A stretch of DNA of 64,000 bases from the NCBI RefSeq assembly GCF_037975245.1, contig NC_092561.1:10291001-10355000 (forward strand). The letters run 5' to 3'. The DNA is from Apostichopus japonicus (taxonomy: Eukaryota; Echinodermata; Holothuroidea; Aspidochirotida; Stichopodidae). A program made the translations under genes and the position numbers. The notes under the pieces were generated by a model. That model searched no databases and was not told the origin of the DNA. It saw only the letters and a program-made list of their open reading frames with translations. This document shows positions 17,623 to 27,332 of the stretch, piece by piece (positions within the stretch are counted from its first letter, which is position 1; each line of letters begins with the position of its first letter).

Positions 17623-18401
17623 GCAGCGTACAAGAAAATTTTTTCTTCTGGCAGACCCCTCAGATTGCAGGAAACGGCACTTCCCGTGCATTATGGCAGT
17701 AAGCAACACCCCTAAAATTGATAAAAATTTCCGGCAATTTTTTATTTTGGGAAATATTCTCGAAGGAAGTGATCGCCATTTATTCCTCAGTTTACCAATT
17801 CCTCGTCTCCCAGAAGCGCCCAAAATTTAAGATATCGAAACATGTTTGTGTTGGCTGATCCATGATCACCGCCCATGCCCGTGCATGAGAAGAAGTGACT
17901 GGGTGAAGAAAAAGCTATGCCGTTTGAAAACATGGGCAGAAAAAGCGAAAGTATCGAAACCTAAAGGAAAACGCGCGATAACGAAGTGATTATTTTCCAG
18001 GTTAATTGAGACTCAAGGGCGGCGGAAGCACTTTTAATCTGGGGGGGGGGGGGCACCGACGTCGAAGGGCACTTTGCAGAAATTCGATTGGACTGATGCA
18101 GCCTGATAGGCTATTTAGTACCCTTTATAACTCTTATTTGTATTATCTTATTTGCGTATACACATCACTCCATCAACGCCCCCCCCCACCCTCAAGGAAA
18201 ATATGCATACTAGCACTGCAATATCCAATATGCAAATTGGGAAACAAGGAACAAGTTTTCTTTTGAGACAGAATGAGGTGAAATCATGCTAGTTGCTAAT
18301 GTAGGAACTTCCGAATTAGAGTTTATTTCTTGTTAATATCTTAACAAATTTTTCCCATTCGAAATAACTTTGAGTTTGACCCACAGAAATTCATTAAAAG
18401 T

Positions 18402-18560
18402 CAGGGGCGTAGCCAGGATTTGCAAGTTGTATGCACGACTATCTGAGCGGAGCGCCACCATCGGTTGGCGCGGAGCGTACAAGAAATTTTTTTGGGTTTA
18501 CAATGCCCTCAGATGGCCGGAAACGGCCCTTCCCGAGTGTTCATTCTGGTTCCCTGGCCT
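18402..18560 (+). mobile_element. Orphan hAT left terminus with module body
   Basis: CAGGGGCGTAGCCAGGATTT is a typical hAT-type end. It is followed by the hairpin module and by the shared stretch CAGATGGCCGGAAACGGCCC at 18513. No matching right end or 8-bp duplication (TTAAAAGT expected) was found, so this is a truncated copy or a recombinant half-element. The right boundary is approximate. Confidence 0.55.
18452..18471 (+). repeat. GCGCC hairpin module, copy 2
   Basis: Identical stem and loop to copy 1 (GCGCCACC-ATC-GGTTGGCGC), with flanks CTGAGCGGA and GGAGCGTACAAGAAA. It is on the same strand as copy 1. Confidence 0.8.
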
Positions 18561-18874
18561 CTTGCTAACTTGAGACACCTCAATTTTTATGTAGAAAAAG
18601 GGCACATTTTTAACCTGAGGAAAAGTGCGGGGGGGGGGGGCACGTGCCCCCTGTGCCCCCCCGGTTCCGCCGCCCTTGTTGAGACTATATCAAACGCGAG
18701 CTTAGGACAAACATATTCAAAGGTAATGACATTACTAATCCCGATATGTCGTCTTTGAGGTGTGTGGAAAATCCGCAACGACCATCAAAGAGCAATTGAA
18801 TATTTAGTCTACTTTTCGATTTCGAAAACACTTTTTTTTAAAATTATGACAAAATTTTATGACACCTTTGACAA

Positions 18875-18932
18875 TTTGTTTTTTTTGGGGGGGGGCTTTG
18901 CCCCCCGGGCCCCAATGGGCATGACGCCACTG
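18875..18932 (-). mobile_element. Orphan hAT right terminus
   Basis: On the minus strand the sequence begins CAGTGGCGTCATGCCCATTG and runs into GGGGCCCGGGGGGCAAAGCCCCCC, a G-rich subterminal arrangement common in hAT MITEs. No partner end was found on the left, so the element is incomplete or was cut by later events. Confidence 0.5.
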
Positions 18933-18961
18933 ACCCCAGGGCCTCAGATATAGGCCTATTG

Positions 18962-19306
18962 CAGGGGTGAGCAACCTTTTGAATGAATCGGCCAGATTTT
19001 AGGAGTGAACGATTGACAGGGCCGCACCTAACCAACGACCTGCTGTTGATTTCAAACCTTTGATTCCGAGGACGTTCAAGCAATAGGTGTGTGTACTTAA
19101 TCTGTATTCACAAAACCATAATGTCAATACAGTCCAGTTGATAATTAATGGTGATAATAGACCAACCTGACAGCATCATTAGTGCAGATAAATTCTAAGC
19201 AACTAGCTCGTTTTTGGTGATGATGCAAAATAGATTGATTTTTTTTCTTGAGACATCTCACGGGCCGCAAAAAAATCACTGGCGGGCCGCATGTGGCCCA
19301 CCCCTG
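18962..19306. mobile_element. Charlie-like hAT MITE, 345 bp
   Basis: The left end is CAGGGGTGAGCAACC. The right end, read inward on the minus strand, is CAGGGGTGGGCCACATGCGG, followed by CCCGCCAGTG. This CAGGGGTGRGC start with a nearby GGCCGC motif is the classic pattern of Charlie-type hAT elements. The flanking 8-mers GCCTATTG and GTCTATAT match at five positions only, so the target duplication is decayed. There is no coding capacity. It is nested in the 3.2-kb hAT element. Confidence 0.75.
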
Positions 19307-19832
19307 GTCTATATGAACGATGTCCCATAATTTACCCGGACATATAGGCGAAGGAAGCTATCCGCCGCGACTGCATGTGAGTTTCTCGACTTTCCGTCCT
19401 GGGAGTCATACCACAAAATGGTGCATTTCCTCATACGCCATTATTAATAATTTAAATAACTAACTAATAAGGCAGCCCAGATCCGAGTTCGTATAGCGAG
19501 CTTAGCGCAAATTTGGCCAAAAGGCGTCAAACGCCAGCATGTTAAACCAGGTTGCTAGGTCTACGAGAATACATTTATATGAAATTTGAAAACAAGGATA
19601 GCAAGACAAACCACTTTTATTATGTTTTCAGGACCTCACACATGCGCATGTATCGTCAGACTTAGAATAGGTCCCATGTGAGTGGTGGCTAAAGTGATGA
19701 AAACATGAAAATAAATCAGTGGTTGTTCGTTGGAGTCCTCAAGCAAGTTACCTCGGTTGCTAGGTGGATCTGCATCTGGTTATGATCTGCATCTGGTTAT
19801 GTGGAATGCGCGCGTAGCGCGCGAAAAATTTT

Positions 19833-19923
19833 GGTTATATTTTTCGGGCAAGTCGTTACAACACCCCCCCCCCCCCCACACACACACACAAATCAAATTG
19901 GGCTCCTACGCCTATGACGGTAG
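19833..19923 (+). mobile_element. Partial hAT MITE, relative of the 48.2-kb element
   Basis: GGTTATATTTTTCGGGCAAG, then TCGTTACA, a C14 run and a (CA)n tract, then AAATCAAATTGGGCTCCTAC and GCCTATG. The same order appears at 48492-48553 without the (CA)n expansion. Here only the right part is present; no left end is seen. The seven bases after the right end (ACGGTAG) are the same as at the 48-kb copy. Confidence 0.65.
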
Positions 19924-20124
19924 TTCTATTAGGCATTTTTTTGTAGTATACAAAATCATACGAAGTTTTGTACGGTGGAGTATAAGAATCGCGAGATACA
20001 ATTTCCCAAAGTGGCAAGGAAAACGTGGTAAATATGACAGGTTAAAGGTCAATTTTGACCGTAATTTTAAAAAAAGTTTTAGGTCATGCACAATTATAGG
20101 GATAAATGAAGAGGCCTAGATAAA

Positions 20125-20630
20125 CTAGAGTGCGACAGTCGGAAATTCCGACTGTCGCACTCCAATTTTCCAACTAGCGTCAGTTTTACCAAGTTTGGGG
20201 GTGAGACACCCCCACATCCCCTCTAACGACGTCCCTGCGCGGTGAATATGGAACACGATCACATGGTTCAGCCTCTGAAGAGTCATGGTGCTCCGTAGCC
20301 ATGTCTTCAAACGCCTCAGAGCACTAAAAGATCTCTCGGCTTCCGTCGAACTGGCAAAGGAGACGAGGAGCAACCACAAGAGAGCTTCGACTTCACCAAA
20401 CATAGCCCGTACCGCTGGATTCATCGACTTGAATATTTGTCTATACCCTTCAACCGACGACGAATGGAACTGGCCTCGAAAGAAAGGCAGACTAAGCTTA
20501 AGATTGTTGGAGAGCTCAGGGTACCAACTCACGAGATCTGGGTGGAATTCTCCATTCAGCAACATTGAGTGATATTCGAGGATATGAATCCTAAGATGTG
20601 TAAGCCGTAACCAAATAGAGCCACGACACT
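20125..20630 (-). pseudogene. hAT transposase, C-terminal dimerisation region remnant
   Basis: The open frame runs on the minus strand from a Met at 20565 to a TAG at 20125 (146 residues). It stays open without a Met back to about 20630, where a stop interrupts it. Residues 59-110 contain the hAT C-terminal dimerisation signature: a hydrophobic stretch LLWLLLVSFASST, then EAERSFSALRRLKTWLRSTM and QRLNHVIVFHIH. This matches the pattern ERSFSALRRIKTYLRSTM...RL seen in animal hAT transposases and related domesticated proteins such as ZMYM1-like proteins. The upstream portion (WYPELSNNLKLSLPFFRGQF) also fits this family. Full transposases have about 600-700 residues, so the BED zinc finger and catalytic core are absent. 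With 20-kb-scale context lacking any other exon, and transposon ends around it, it is a dead transposase fragment and not a host gene. Confidence 0.8.
20128..20162. repeat. Perfect 17-bp-arm inverted repeat
   Basis: Arms 20128-20144 (GAGTGCGACAGTCGGAA) and 20146-20162 are exact reverse complements separated by a single A. It overlaps the last codons of the transposase remnant: its left arm lies over the Val-Ala-Leu end and abuts the stop. It could form a cruciform in DNA or a strong hairpin in a transcript; as a terminator it lacks a T run on the minus strand side. Confidence 0.95.
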
Positions 20631-20752
20631 ACTCTTTTTCCAAATGTGTGGGGGGGGGGGGGGACATTTGATATTGTTTCCCCCATCCATCGAAATGTGG
20701 GGGGGACGTGTCCCCCCGTCCCCCCCCCTGGATTGACGCCCATGCAAGAGAC

Positions 20753-21512
20753 CAAAAGTGAACAATATTACAACATATATATGGTGGCAATATAAAGACA
20801 TTATGTAAGGCAATGCATTTTTGCACTATGTATTTTCGGGACTTCTTCATAAAACAATTCCGGAGCACGATGATGTAGGCCCTATCCTAGATTTATCAGG
20901 AGAAGATTCAATTCTCTAACAAGGAACAGAGGTCCCATGCCTTTACCAATTTGAATGCTTGATGTGTTCAACTCTGGGACTGACCTTTTTGTTCGGTATA
21001 TTAGGCTATATAAAATAGGAATAGCACAGAATCACGTGAGCTCATAAGGCGTTTCAATACGAAGAACAAAGATGATCGAAGGTTAGTTTGTTTCCTGTCT
21101 ATATCGTGCAATACAAATCCATCAAAGAACAGATATAGATAAGGCAGGAATTTGACATTTACATTATTCTTTCTCGTTTTAAACCTTGGCCACAGAGACC
21201 TTGAAAACTGCACTATACACTAGGTATACACTACAACTACAGGACTGTAACATCTCGCAACAAACTTTGTTGTTGAGTGACCCAAAATAATGAATACTCT
21301 GCGTTGCTTACTTACACGAGGTTCCTTTTTCCGAGCCTGAACATATATAAAGACCTGGACTACGCATAGCAACGCGAACACGTGAACTTCTGTCTCCTTT
21401 AGATGAGAGGCTGCTTAATGAGTAGTACAATATACAACTTCTTCATGATTTGAATGATATTGTGATTCCGATTGGTCAATTTCCTACAAGCTGAGTTTAT
21501 GGGCAGGCTACC
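20753..21512. other. Non-coding interval between two hAT elements
   Basis: Ordinary AT-rich sequence; no gene or repeat recognised. Confidence 0.5.
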
Positions 21513-21520
21513 CTGTGGTA

Positions 21521-21890
21521 CAAGGGCGTAGGAACCGGGGGCTGGGGGGGGGGCGCCAGCCCCCCAGTGAAAAATGTGGGGGGGGGGACGGAAGTATCGT
21601 TCCGCCCCCCCGCTCCGCAAGTCAGAAAACCCCTTTTTCATTTCCAAATGAGAAAAAAATCTCATTTGAAGCACCAAATTGCATCTAAGGCCAGGTGAAA
21701 ATGCAAAATTATTTACAAAATGGAGTGGGTGTTGAAGTGTGCTATATTGCACCAAATTGCATCTGAGGCAACCTGGAAATGCAAAAAAATTCCAAAGGGG
21801 AGGGGGAGGGGGAGACCCCTCCCCCAGGCCGGCCATCAGTCTTCAGCCCCCCCACTCAAAAGTACCTTCCTACGCCACTGCTGTGGTAGG
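21521..21890. mobile_element. hAT MITE, 370 bp
   Basis: Terminal inverted repeats are CAAGGGCGTAGGAA on the left and CAGTGGCGTAGGAA on the right (read inward on the minus strand), 12 of 14 identical. There is a perfect 8-bp target duplication CTGTGGTA at 21513-21520 and 21891-21898. G-rich subterminal tracts lie at both ends. The interior has a duplicated stretch: ACCAAATTGCATCTAAGGCC near 21673 and ACCAAATTGCATCTGAGGCA near 21750, each followed by a TGGAAATGCA/TGAAAATGCA string. No coding capacity. Confidence 0.85.
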
Positions 21891-22445
21891 TTCATGACTG
21901 GCCCCAGTAGTATGATCTTTCTTGGTTTACCGTCAGCCAACGTTATGTACTATTACTATGATAGAGCCAGCACAAATTTTGGCATCGTTCAACTGGTGGT
22001 TGTTGTTCTTTTGCAGACCCCTGGAACACACACGTGTACGGGACTACATTCGACCTTGCTCAGCATATTGTCACTCTGAAGAGAGCATTCACGCCCTCTC
22101 CCCAGTCCCCACCCAACCCCAATTCCCCTTCCTCAGGTAAGAACGTGTAACAGTACATATCTAGCTATATAAAATAGAAATGGTCTATATTTAGGCACTG
22201 CCGTGACACGTCTCGCAAATGTACTGTTTACCTTATTAAGGAGCCCTACAAGACGTGATACTGTTGCATGTCAAACATAAAACTGAAACTAACTTTATGA
22301 CTGCTAATACCTGGAAAAGTTTACTTGTCCCAGTATGATAACTGAAGAGAAAGCCGTTTATTGGGCAATCGCCCTTGATAAGACAAACGTGGCCATTTTA
22401 ATGACAAACTAGATTGTTGAAATAACGTATGTACAGTCGAGTACC

Positions 22446-22477
22446 AGGGAGTTGCCATTTCTAACTGGCAACTCCCT
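22446..22477. repeat. 12-bp perfect hairpin
   Basis: AGGGAGTTGCCA, an 8-base loop TTTCTAAC, then TGGCAACTCCCT. No T run follows, and no gene is adjacent. Confidence 0.85.
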
Positions 22478-22799
22478 AGGCTGGTGGAACTACATCATTT
22501 AGGATACAACGAAACACCAACAAATTTCGATACAATGATATTGTTGATACTGTGTGCAGCCCCTCCCCACACCCTCCCCAGTGTGTTAGGCATAAGGTTA
22601 GCTTAACTTGGTGCTAATGTTAATATGTAACACATTGTCTCTTGCGACATTATTGCCAAAAGCTAAAATAGACTGTCAGTGTATATGTCGGTGCTGTTGC
22701 CATGGTAGCAGGTGTTATTTAAAGATGGATGTAATGAAAGAAACGTGAAAGATTCCAGTCACTGACCGACATGACTAGTTTTATTGATCATAGTAACTT

Positions 22800-22985
22800 G
22801 TCTGACAGCTGGGGGGGGTGGGGGAGGAGGGGGTGGATGGATATGGAGTGTGTGGAGAGGGGGGCTAGTGTGAAGGTAGGGCTGAGGGAGGTGAGGGTTG
22901 GGGAGGGTGAGAGGGTAGGGTGGGGATGGGATGAGGGTGGTTGGGGGATAGTAAAGTTGGGAGATGGACGGATGGAGTGTGGGTT
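22800..22985. repeat. G-rich low-complexity block (GGTGGG/GAGGGT)
   Basis: Imperfect G-rich repeats such as GGTGAGGGTTGGGGAGGGTG. Several G3+ tracts with short spacers give quadruplex potential. The minus-strand frame here is Pro-rich and not a credible gene. Confidence 0.7.
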
Positions 22986-25900
22986 GCTTCCTCAAATGAT
23001 TATTATTTAGACTAAATGAGAATATTGTCTACTTTAATGTATGCAAGGTTTGGAAGTCACAGTGATTTCGCCTAGATGTCATTTTTTTTAACGACTTTAA
23101 ACGAAGCAACGTTCAGAAAACATATGGTTTCAGTTATTGGCAGTGAATAGGGATATCTTCCCAAACATTCCTGGGTTGGACCAAAAGACATTTTAGTCCT
23201 TCTGTATGTCCACTAACTCTAGTTTCCACTCTGGATAGAAGACAAATTTCAACATGCTGGATTTCATATCATTTCATTTATTTGTTTCTTCACAATATAA
23301 ATACAGAGAAGTTAACTAAGTGACAAAACATATCAACAACAGGGAAAATTGTGAAAGGAAGCACTCCAAAAAAACCCGAGGGGGCTTGTCTAGTAGAGCG
23401 CTCCCATAAGTAAATAGAGAGAACAATACAAAAAAACAGTAACACTTATATCCAACCACACACCAACCAAATACGTATAACCCACCCACCCCACCCCCAC
23501 CACATATATATATACACATATGCATACATACACAATTGAATACAAATACACACACGCATATATACATATATATAAGTATATGCATATACATACATATATA
23601 TATACACCTGTGTTAATATAAACATGTATGCTTACTTACACAAACAAAGAAACAATCATATATATATATATGCATATATGTTAGGGGGGAAAAAATTACA
23701 ATAACCATTGACCATGCTATCAGCTTGTGTGCAGCATTTCCATTGACCGTCACATGAAAAGGATAGACCGCAATCTGAAGTGACCACTACTCGGTACAAT
23801 ATTTACCAACAAAATCTGCATGTTTACCATTTTGGAGGACTGAGGTTGACCTAAGTTGTCTGATTACACAACAAGATGAATCAATAGAGTTATTGATCGA
23901 TAGTTTTCGGTAATGGCAACTACAAAGGAATACCATAAAATAATATTATATGAACAGAGGTCAAATTTTAGCCTTATTAAAAGGGTTTTGTTGATAAAGT
24001 TCTGTTTTTACTTCTGAGACTGAGAAAATATTTACGTCCGGTAACTTAATATTGAAAGCAATTGATCAAACATCGGCAGAGTCTATAGGTGTATGCCTCA
24101 TGCAGTATTGATTATCTGAAGTTTACCTAGCTAGAAAGTCACTAAAACGCCCTGATGAAGTTTATCTGCAGTAATTGATGTCCTAAAATTGAGCCAGACC
24201 ATGGACAAAGGAAAAACTGGTCAAAGGATCAATTTACATTTTACTTTTTGAACAAATATCGTTGTCCTGATTTGGGCGACTGCATGATCCATCTCCCAGT
24301 GGGAATACTTCCCCAATTAATTATGCTAAATCTCTGGAAATTTCTCCGTTTTGTCTTCGTTTATGATGACATCCACTCCTCAGTGCAGACATTAATGTTA
24401 ATGTCTTATAAATGCTAATCACTCAACCAAAATATGTTCTTTTAAACTTCATATCAACACAAGAAAACACCCTTGGATAACATGTGACTCTATTTGTCCT
24501 TGACAAAGTTTTAATGTATTGTAAACATTATCACTTCAGTCCATAAAAAGTCTTATATTTTTACTGTTGAGGTTTGTATTGCATCTGATGAACTGGCCTA
24601 GTGGTCTGTGTATTAGACTAAGTATTCCAGTCACTTTTATTGATGAAACTCGACTGTTTTAAGGGTCATTTCTCAAACATTAAATGTGCTATAGAAATAG
24701 ACTGATAACAATGGTTTCTTAATGGACTACAAGTTATCAAAATTAATTTTGTATCTAACATCATACTGCTATGAAAACTCAATGGAGACTAGTGTTACTG
24801 TATCATTGCCTTTTGCTTTGTCAAGTATAATTCAAAACAAAGGTCTCTAAAGGATATGATATCAGGTGATATGAGTTATGCAGAAAAAAACTGTAGATAT
24901 TGAGGGAATTGAATTATGAAATCTTGTTATTAGTCCATCCCATTTAATAGTCCTGACATTCAATAATTGTGAATTTCAAAGAATCAAAGAAATGTTGGAC
25001 GGAATGTGTGGGGGGGAATACTGAAAAAGAGGGCGCTGCAACGATTTCATTGTCTTCACCCTGTGTTCATCTATTGTGGATGGTTCTGATTACAATGTGT
25101 TCTAAACAAGTTTATTGCACAGGAAAATTTGGAAGGGCAAAAAAAATCCAGATTTTGTACAGCAATTTCTAGTTTATCTTGTTAGTTAATAAACTATGGC
25201 TATAAAGAGAAAGGGTCTATCCGTTTATATTGTACCGATACTGTAGTATAATGTAGATAAACATTGTATAACTATGAAATAATAGATATCATTAGTTACC
25301 ATTCTGTATCTTGCAAATGATGATTTCAATGGAAATGCTAGTCAATATGAGAATGCGATGCAGAAATACCCCCACCCCCACTATCATCCCCACCATCACC
25401 CCACCCCCAAGTATTCCAATGCTCTGTCAAATTATTGCTTTCCCAATCTTAACAGATCTAAAACACAGTTCATCAAGAACATTAAAAAGATAGACAGTCA
25501 TGTGTATGGAATGAAGGTGATATTGGGGAAGGTGAGGGGATATTGGGAAAGATAAAGGGGGGGTTCAGGAAACTAAAAGTGTAATACACTCAGGTTCTTG
25601 TGAATATCAATTAACTATAAGACAAATCCTTCATTTCCCTTTTCTGTGTCGCTCTTTTCAAGTCCCCGTCCTGATCCTTTAACCTCATACACTGTTCCTT
25701 TATATCCCCACCCACCCCCCCCCCCCCCTCGCTACCTTGTAGGAATTCAAGATTTGTTGATGATGAAGGCCACTGGATTATGCTTGTCGCTACTGAACCA
25801 CTGGTTGCACTGGTCTCTACATGACAGTCACACTGGAGTCACAATCAGCTGGTCTAGCGGTCATCAGCAACTTCTACAACAAAGAAGAAGCCCACAACTG

Positions 25901-26092
25901 TGACCAGAATCTGAAAGAAATTAATATGACTTGTTGTTGTTGCAAAAGAAATTTATTTTGTTGTTATTATGATTTTACTTAATATATCCCATCCATCCAT
26001 CCTTCCTGTCCGTCCGTCCATCATGGTACTGTCATAGTAGAAACTAGTCCACCTGGAGATGTAGTCCACGGGATTTTTCAATACTAGGATAG

Positions 26093-26405
26093 AGAGCGTG
26101 GTGGCCAATTGGCTAAGGAGTCGGACTCGTGATCCAAGGATTGCTTGTTGGATTCATGCCTAGTTCATTACGTTGTGTCCTTGGGCAAGATGCTTTATCT
26201 CACCTGCCTCTCTCCACCCAGGGGTTAATTGGGTACCTGTGAGGTAACTTGTCATTGGGCGCAGTATATAACTGCTGCTGATTGGAGGGATTGTCTCTGG
26301 GACAGGTTATCATTGACCAGGGGTAATATAACGTCTGTAAAGTGCTTTGAGACCTATCGCTGGTATAAAGCGCTAGCTATATAAAAAGCAAATATTATTA
26401 TTATA
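26093..26405 (+). mobile_element. SINE C, tRNA-derived, about 310 bp
   Basis: The head resembles a tRNA: A box TGGCCAATTGGCTAAGGAG, then anticodon arm TCGGA-CTCGTGA-TCCAA, whose loop would give anticodon CGT (Thr), then a degenerate B box GGATTCATGCC. The body contains CCTTGGGCAAGATGCTTTAT, AGGGGTTAATTGGGTACC and, near the 3' end, GTAAAGTGCTTTGAGACC and GGTATAAAGCGCTA followed by ATATAAAAAGCAAATATTATTATTAT. The 'GTAAAGYGCTTTGAG ... AAAGCGCTATATAAA' tail with an (ATT)n end is common in animal SINEs that borrow L2/CR1-like LINE tails. That family link is from general knowledge, not a search. Only one copy in this window. Confidence 0.75.
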
Positions 26406-27052
26406 TCAGTTCGAGGTGAGTGCCACTCCTATCCCTATGACAACGGACTAGTTTTTCTGTGACAGTATCATGATCACCATATGGTGTGAAGTAACGGATG
26501 GCACCGTTTTAAAACAACAGAAAACACCATAGTTTTCTCTGTGTATAAGAGACACATGAAAATAAAACATTACCAAATAATCTTGTCATTGTAGACACCT
26601 GTACGAACAGAAAGTAACACTGTAGATGAAAACGTTACTCAGGAATTAATATTTACTGTTAGGTGTTGCCATATAAATATATATTTAGCCTAGTTCAGTT
26701 TCTTTCTTAGGATAGCAGGTTCATTTATTACTGTGTTATTCCACTTCATTTTATCAACTTAACCATATCACCTAATCAGACTGTATTAATACCTACCCTC
26801 CTTCCTAACAACACAATGGCAACTGACAAGTTTAGGCAAACACCACACACAATTATAACAGTGCACTTTGCTGAACAAACAGATTGGCAAAGAATGGTGG
26901 AAGTTTGATAATGGGAAAGGGGACTCTAGAAATTCATACCTGTAGAGTACTCTGAAATAATTATGAACAATTACAAAGATAAAATACCAGACATGAATTG
27001 AAGGAGTCTTAAAAGAAGGAATTAGTCTATATAAATAATTTAAAAATAATTG
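26406..27052. other. Non-coding interval
   Basis: AT-rich sequence; no gene or repeat recognised. Confidence 0.5.
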
Positions 27053-27332
27053 AGAGGGGGAAGAAAGGAGGGTAGGGGAAGATAGGAGGGTGGGAAAGAT
27101 AGGAGAGTGGCGGAGGATAGGAGGGTGGGGAAGAGAGACTAGGGTGGTGGAAGATAGGAGAGTGGGGAAGATATGAGGGTGGGGAAGGGAGGAGGGTGGG
27201 GAAGGGAGGAGGGTGGGGAAGGGAGGAGGGTGGGGAAGGGAGGAGGGTGGGGGAAGATAGGAGGGTGGGGAAGATATGAAGATGGGAAAGGGAGGAGGGT
27301 GGGGGAGATAGGAGGGTGGGGAAGGGAGGGTG
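27053..27332. repeat. GA-rich minisatellite, ~17-18 bp units
   Basis: Units of GGAGGGTGGGGAAG followed by GGA or ATA, about 16 copies. Four consecutive identical 18-mers near 27183-27250 mark the youngest part. The long Pro/Ser-rich frame on the minus strand (195 residues, 26786-27373) is the repeat read out: it carries SLPHPP-like blocks in phase with the unit. Confidence 0.85.

Larger units (their letters stand above)
18014..18678. mobile_element. Nested non-autonomous hAT element, 665 bp
   Basis: Perfect 14-bp terminal inverted repeats CAAGGGCGGCGGAA at both ends. A perfect 8-bp target duplication TTGAGACT lies at 18006-18013 and 18679-18686. Each end is followed inward by a run of 9 to 13 G and a GGCAC motif. 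There is no transposase coding. It sits inside the larger hAT at 17523-20744, so it inserted later. Inside it, an orphan hAT-type start (CAGGGGCGTAGCCAGG at 18402) and a hairpin-module copy at 18452 suggest that a further element, or part of one, landed in it. Confidence 0.85.
17523..20744 (-). mobile_element. Decayed hAT-superfamily DNA transposon, 3.2 kb, with nested insertions
   Basis: The ends are imperfect terminal inverted repeats: CAGGGGCGTCAATCC at 17523 and, reading inward from 20744 on the minus strand, CATGGGCGTCAATCC (one mismatch in 15). Both are followed by a run of G then ACG. The element is flanked by a perfect 8-bp duplication, CAAGAGAC, at 17515-17522 and 20745-20752. An 8-bp target duplication and CAGGGGCG-type ends are hallmarks of the hAT superfamily. 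A hAT transposase C-terminal remnant lies inside on the minus strand (20125-about 20630). Only about 110 bases separate that remnant from the right end, so most of the transposase coding region has been deleted. The left two-thirds holds at least two nested smaller hAT elements and two unpaired termini, plus one copy of the GCGCC hairpin module. Confidence 0.85.
21899..26092. other. Non-coding interval with GT-rich and TA-rich patches
   Basis: About 4.2 kb without a supported gene. It holds a 12-bp-stem hairpin at 22446-22477, a G-rich low-complexity block at 22808-22950, TA/CA-rich tracts at 23502-23675, a C14 run at 25715-25728 and a (CCAT/CCGT)n patch at 25987-26022. The stretch 23700-25550 is uniform AT-rich sequence in which I see nothing. 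Confidence 0.45.

Noticed and set aside
24590-24660. Possible tRNA-like head (TGGCCTAGTGGTCTGTG)
   Set aside because: A-box resemblance only; no B box and no second copy in the window.
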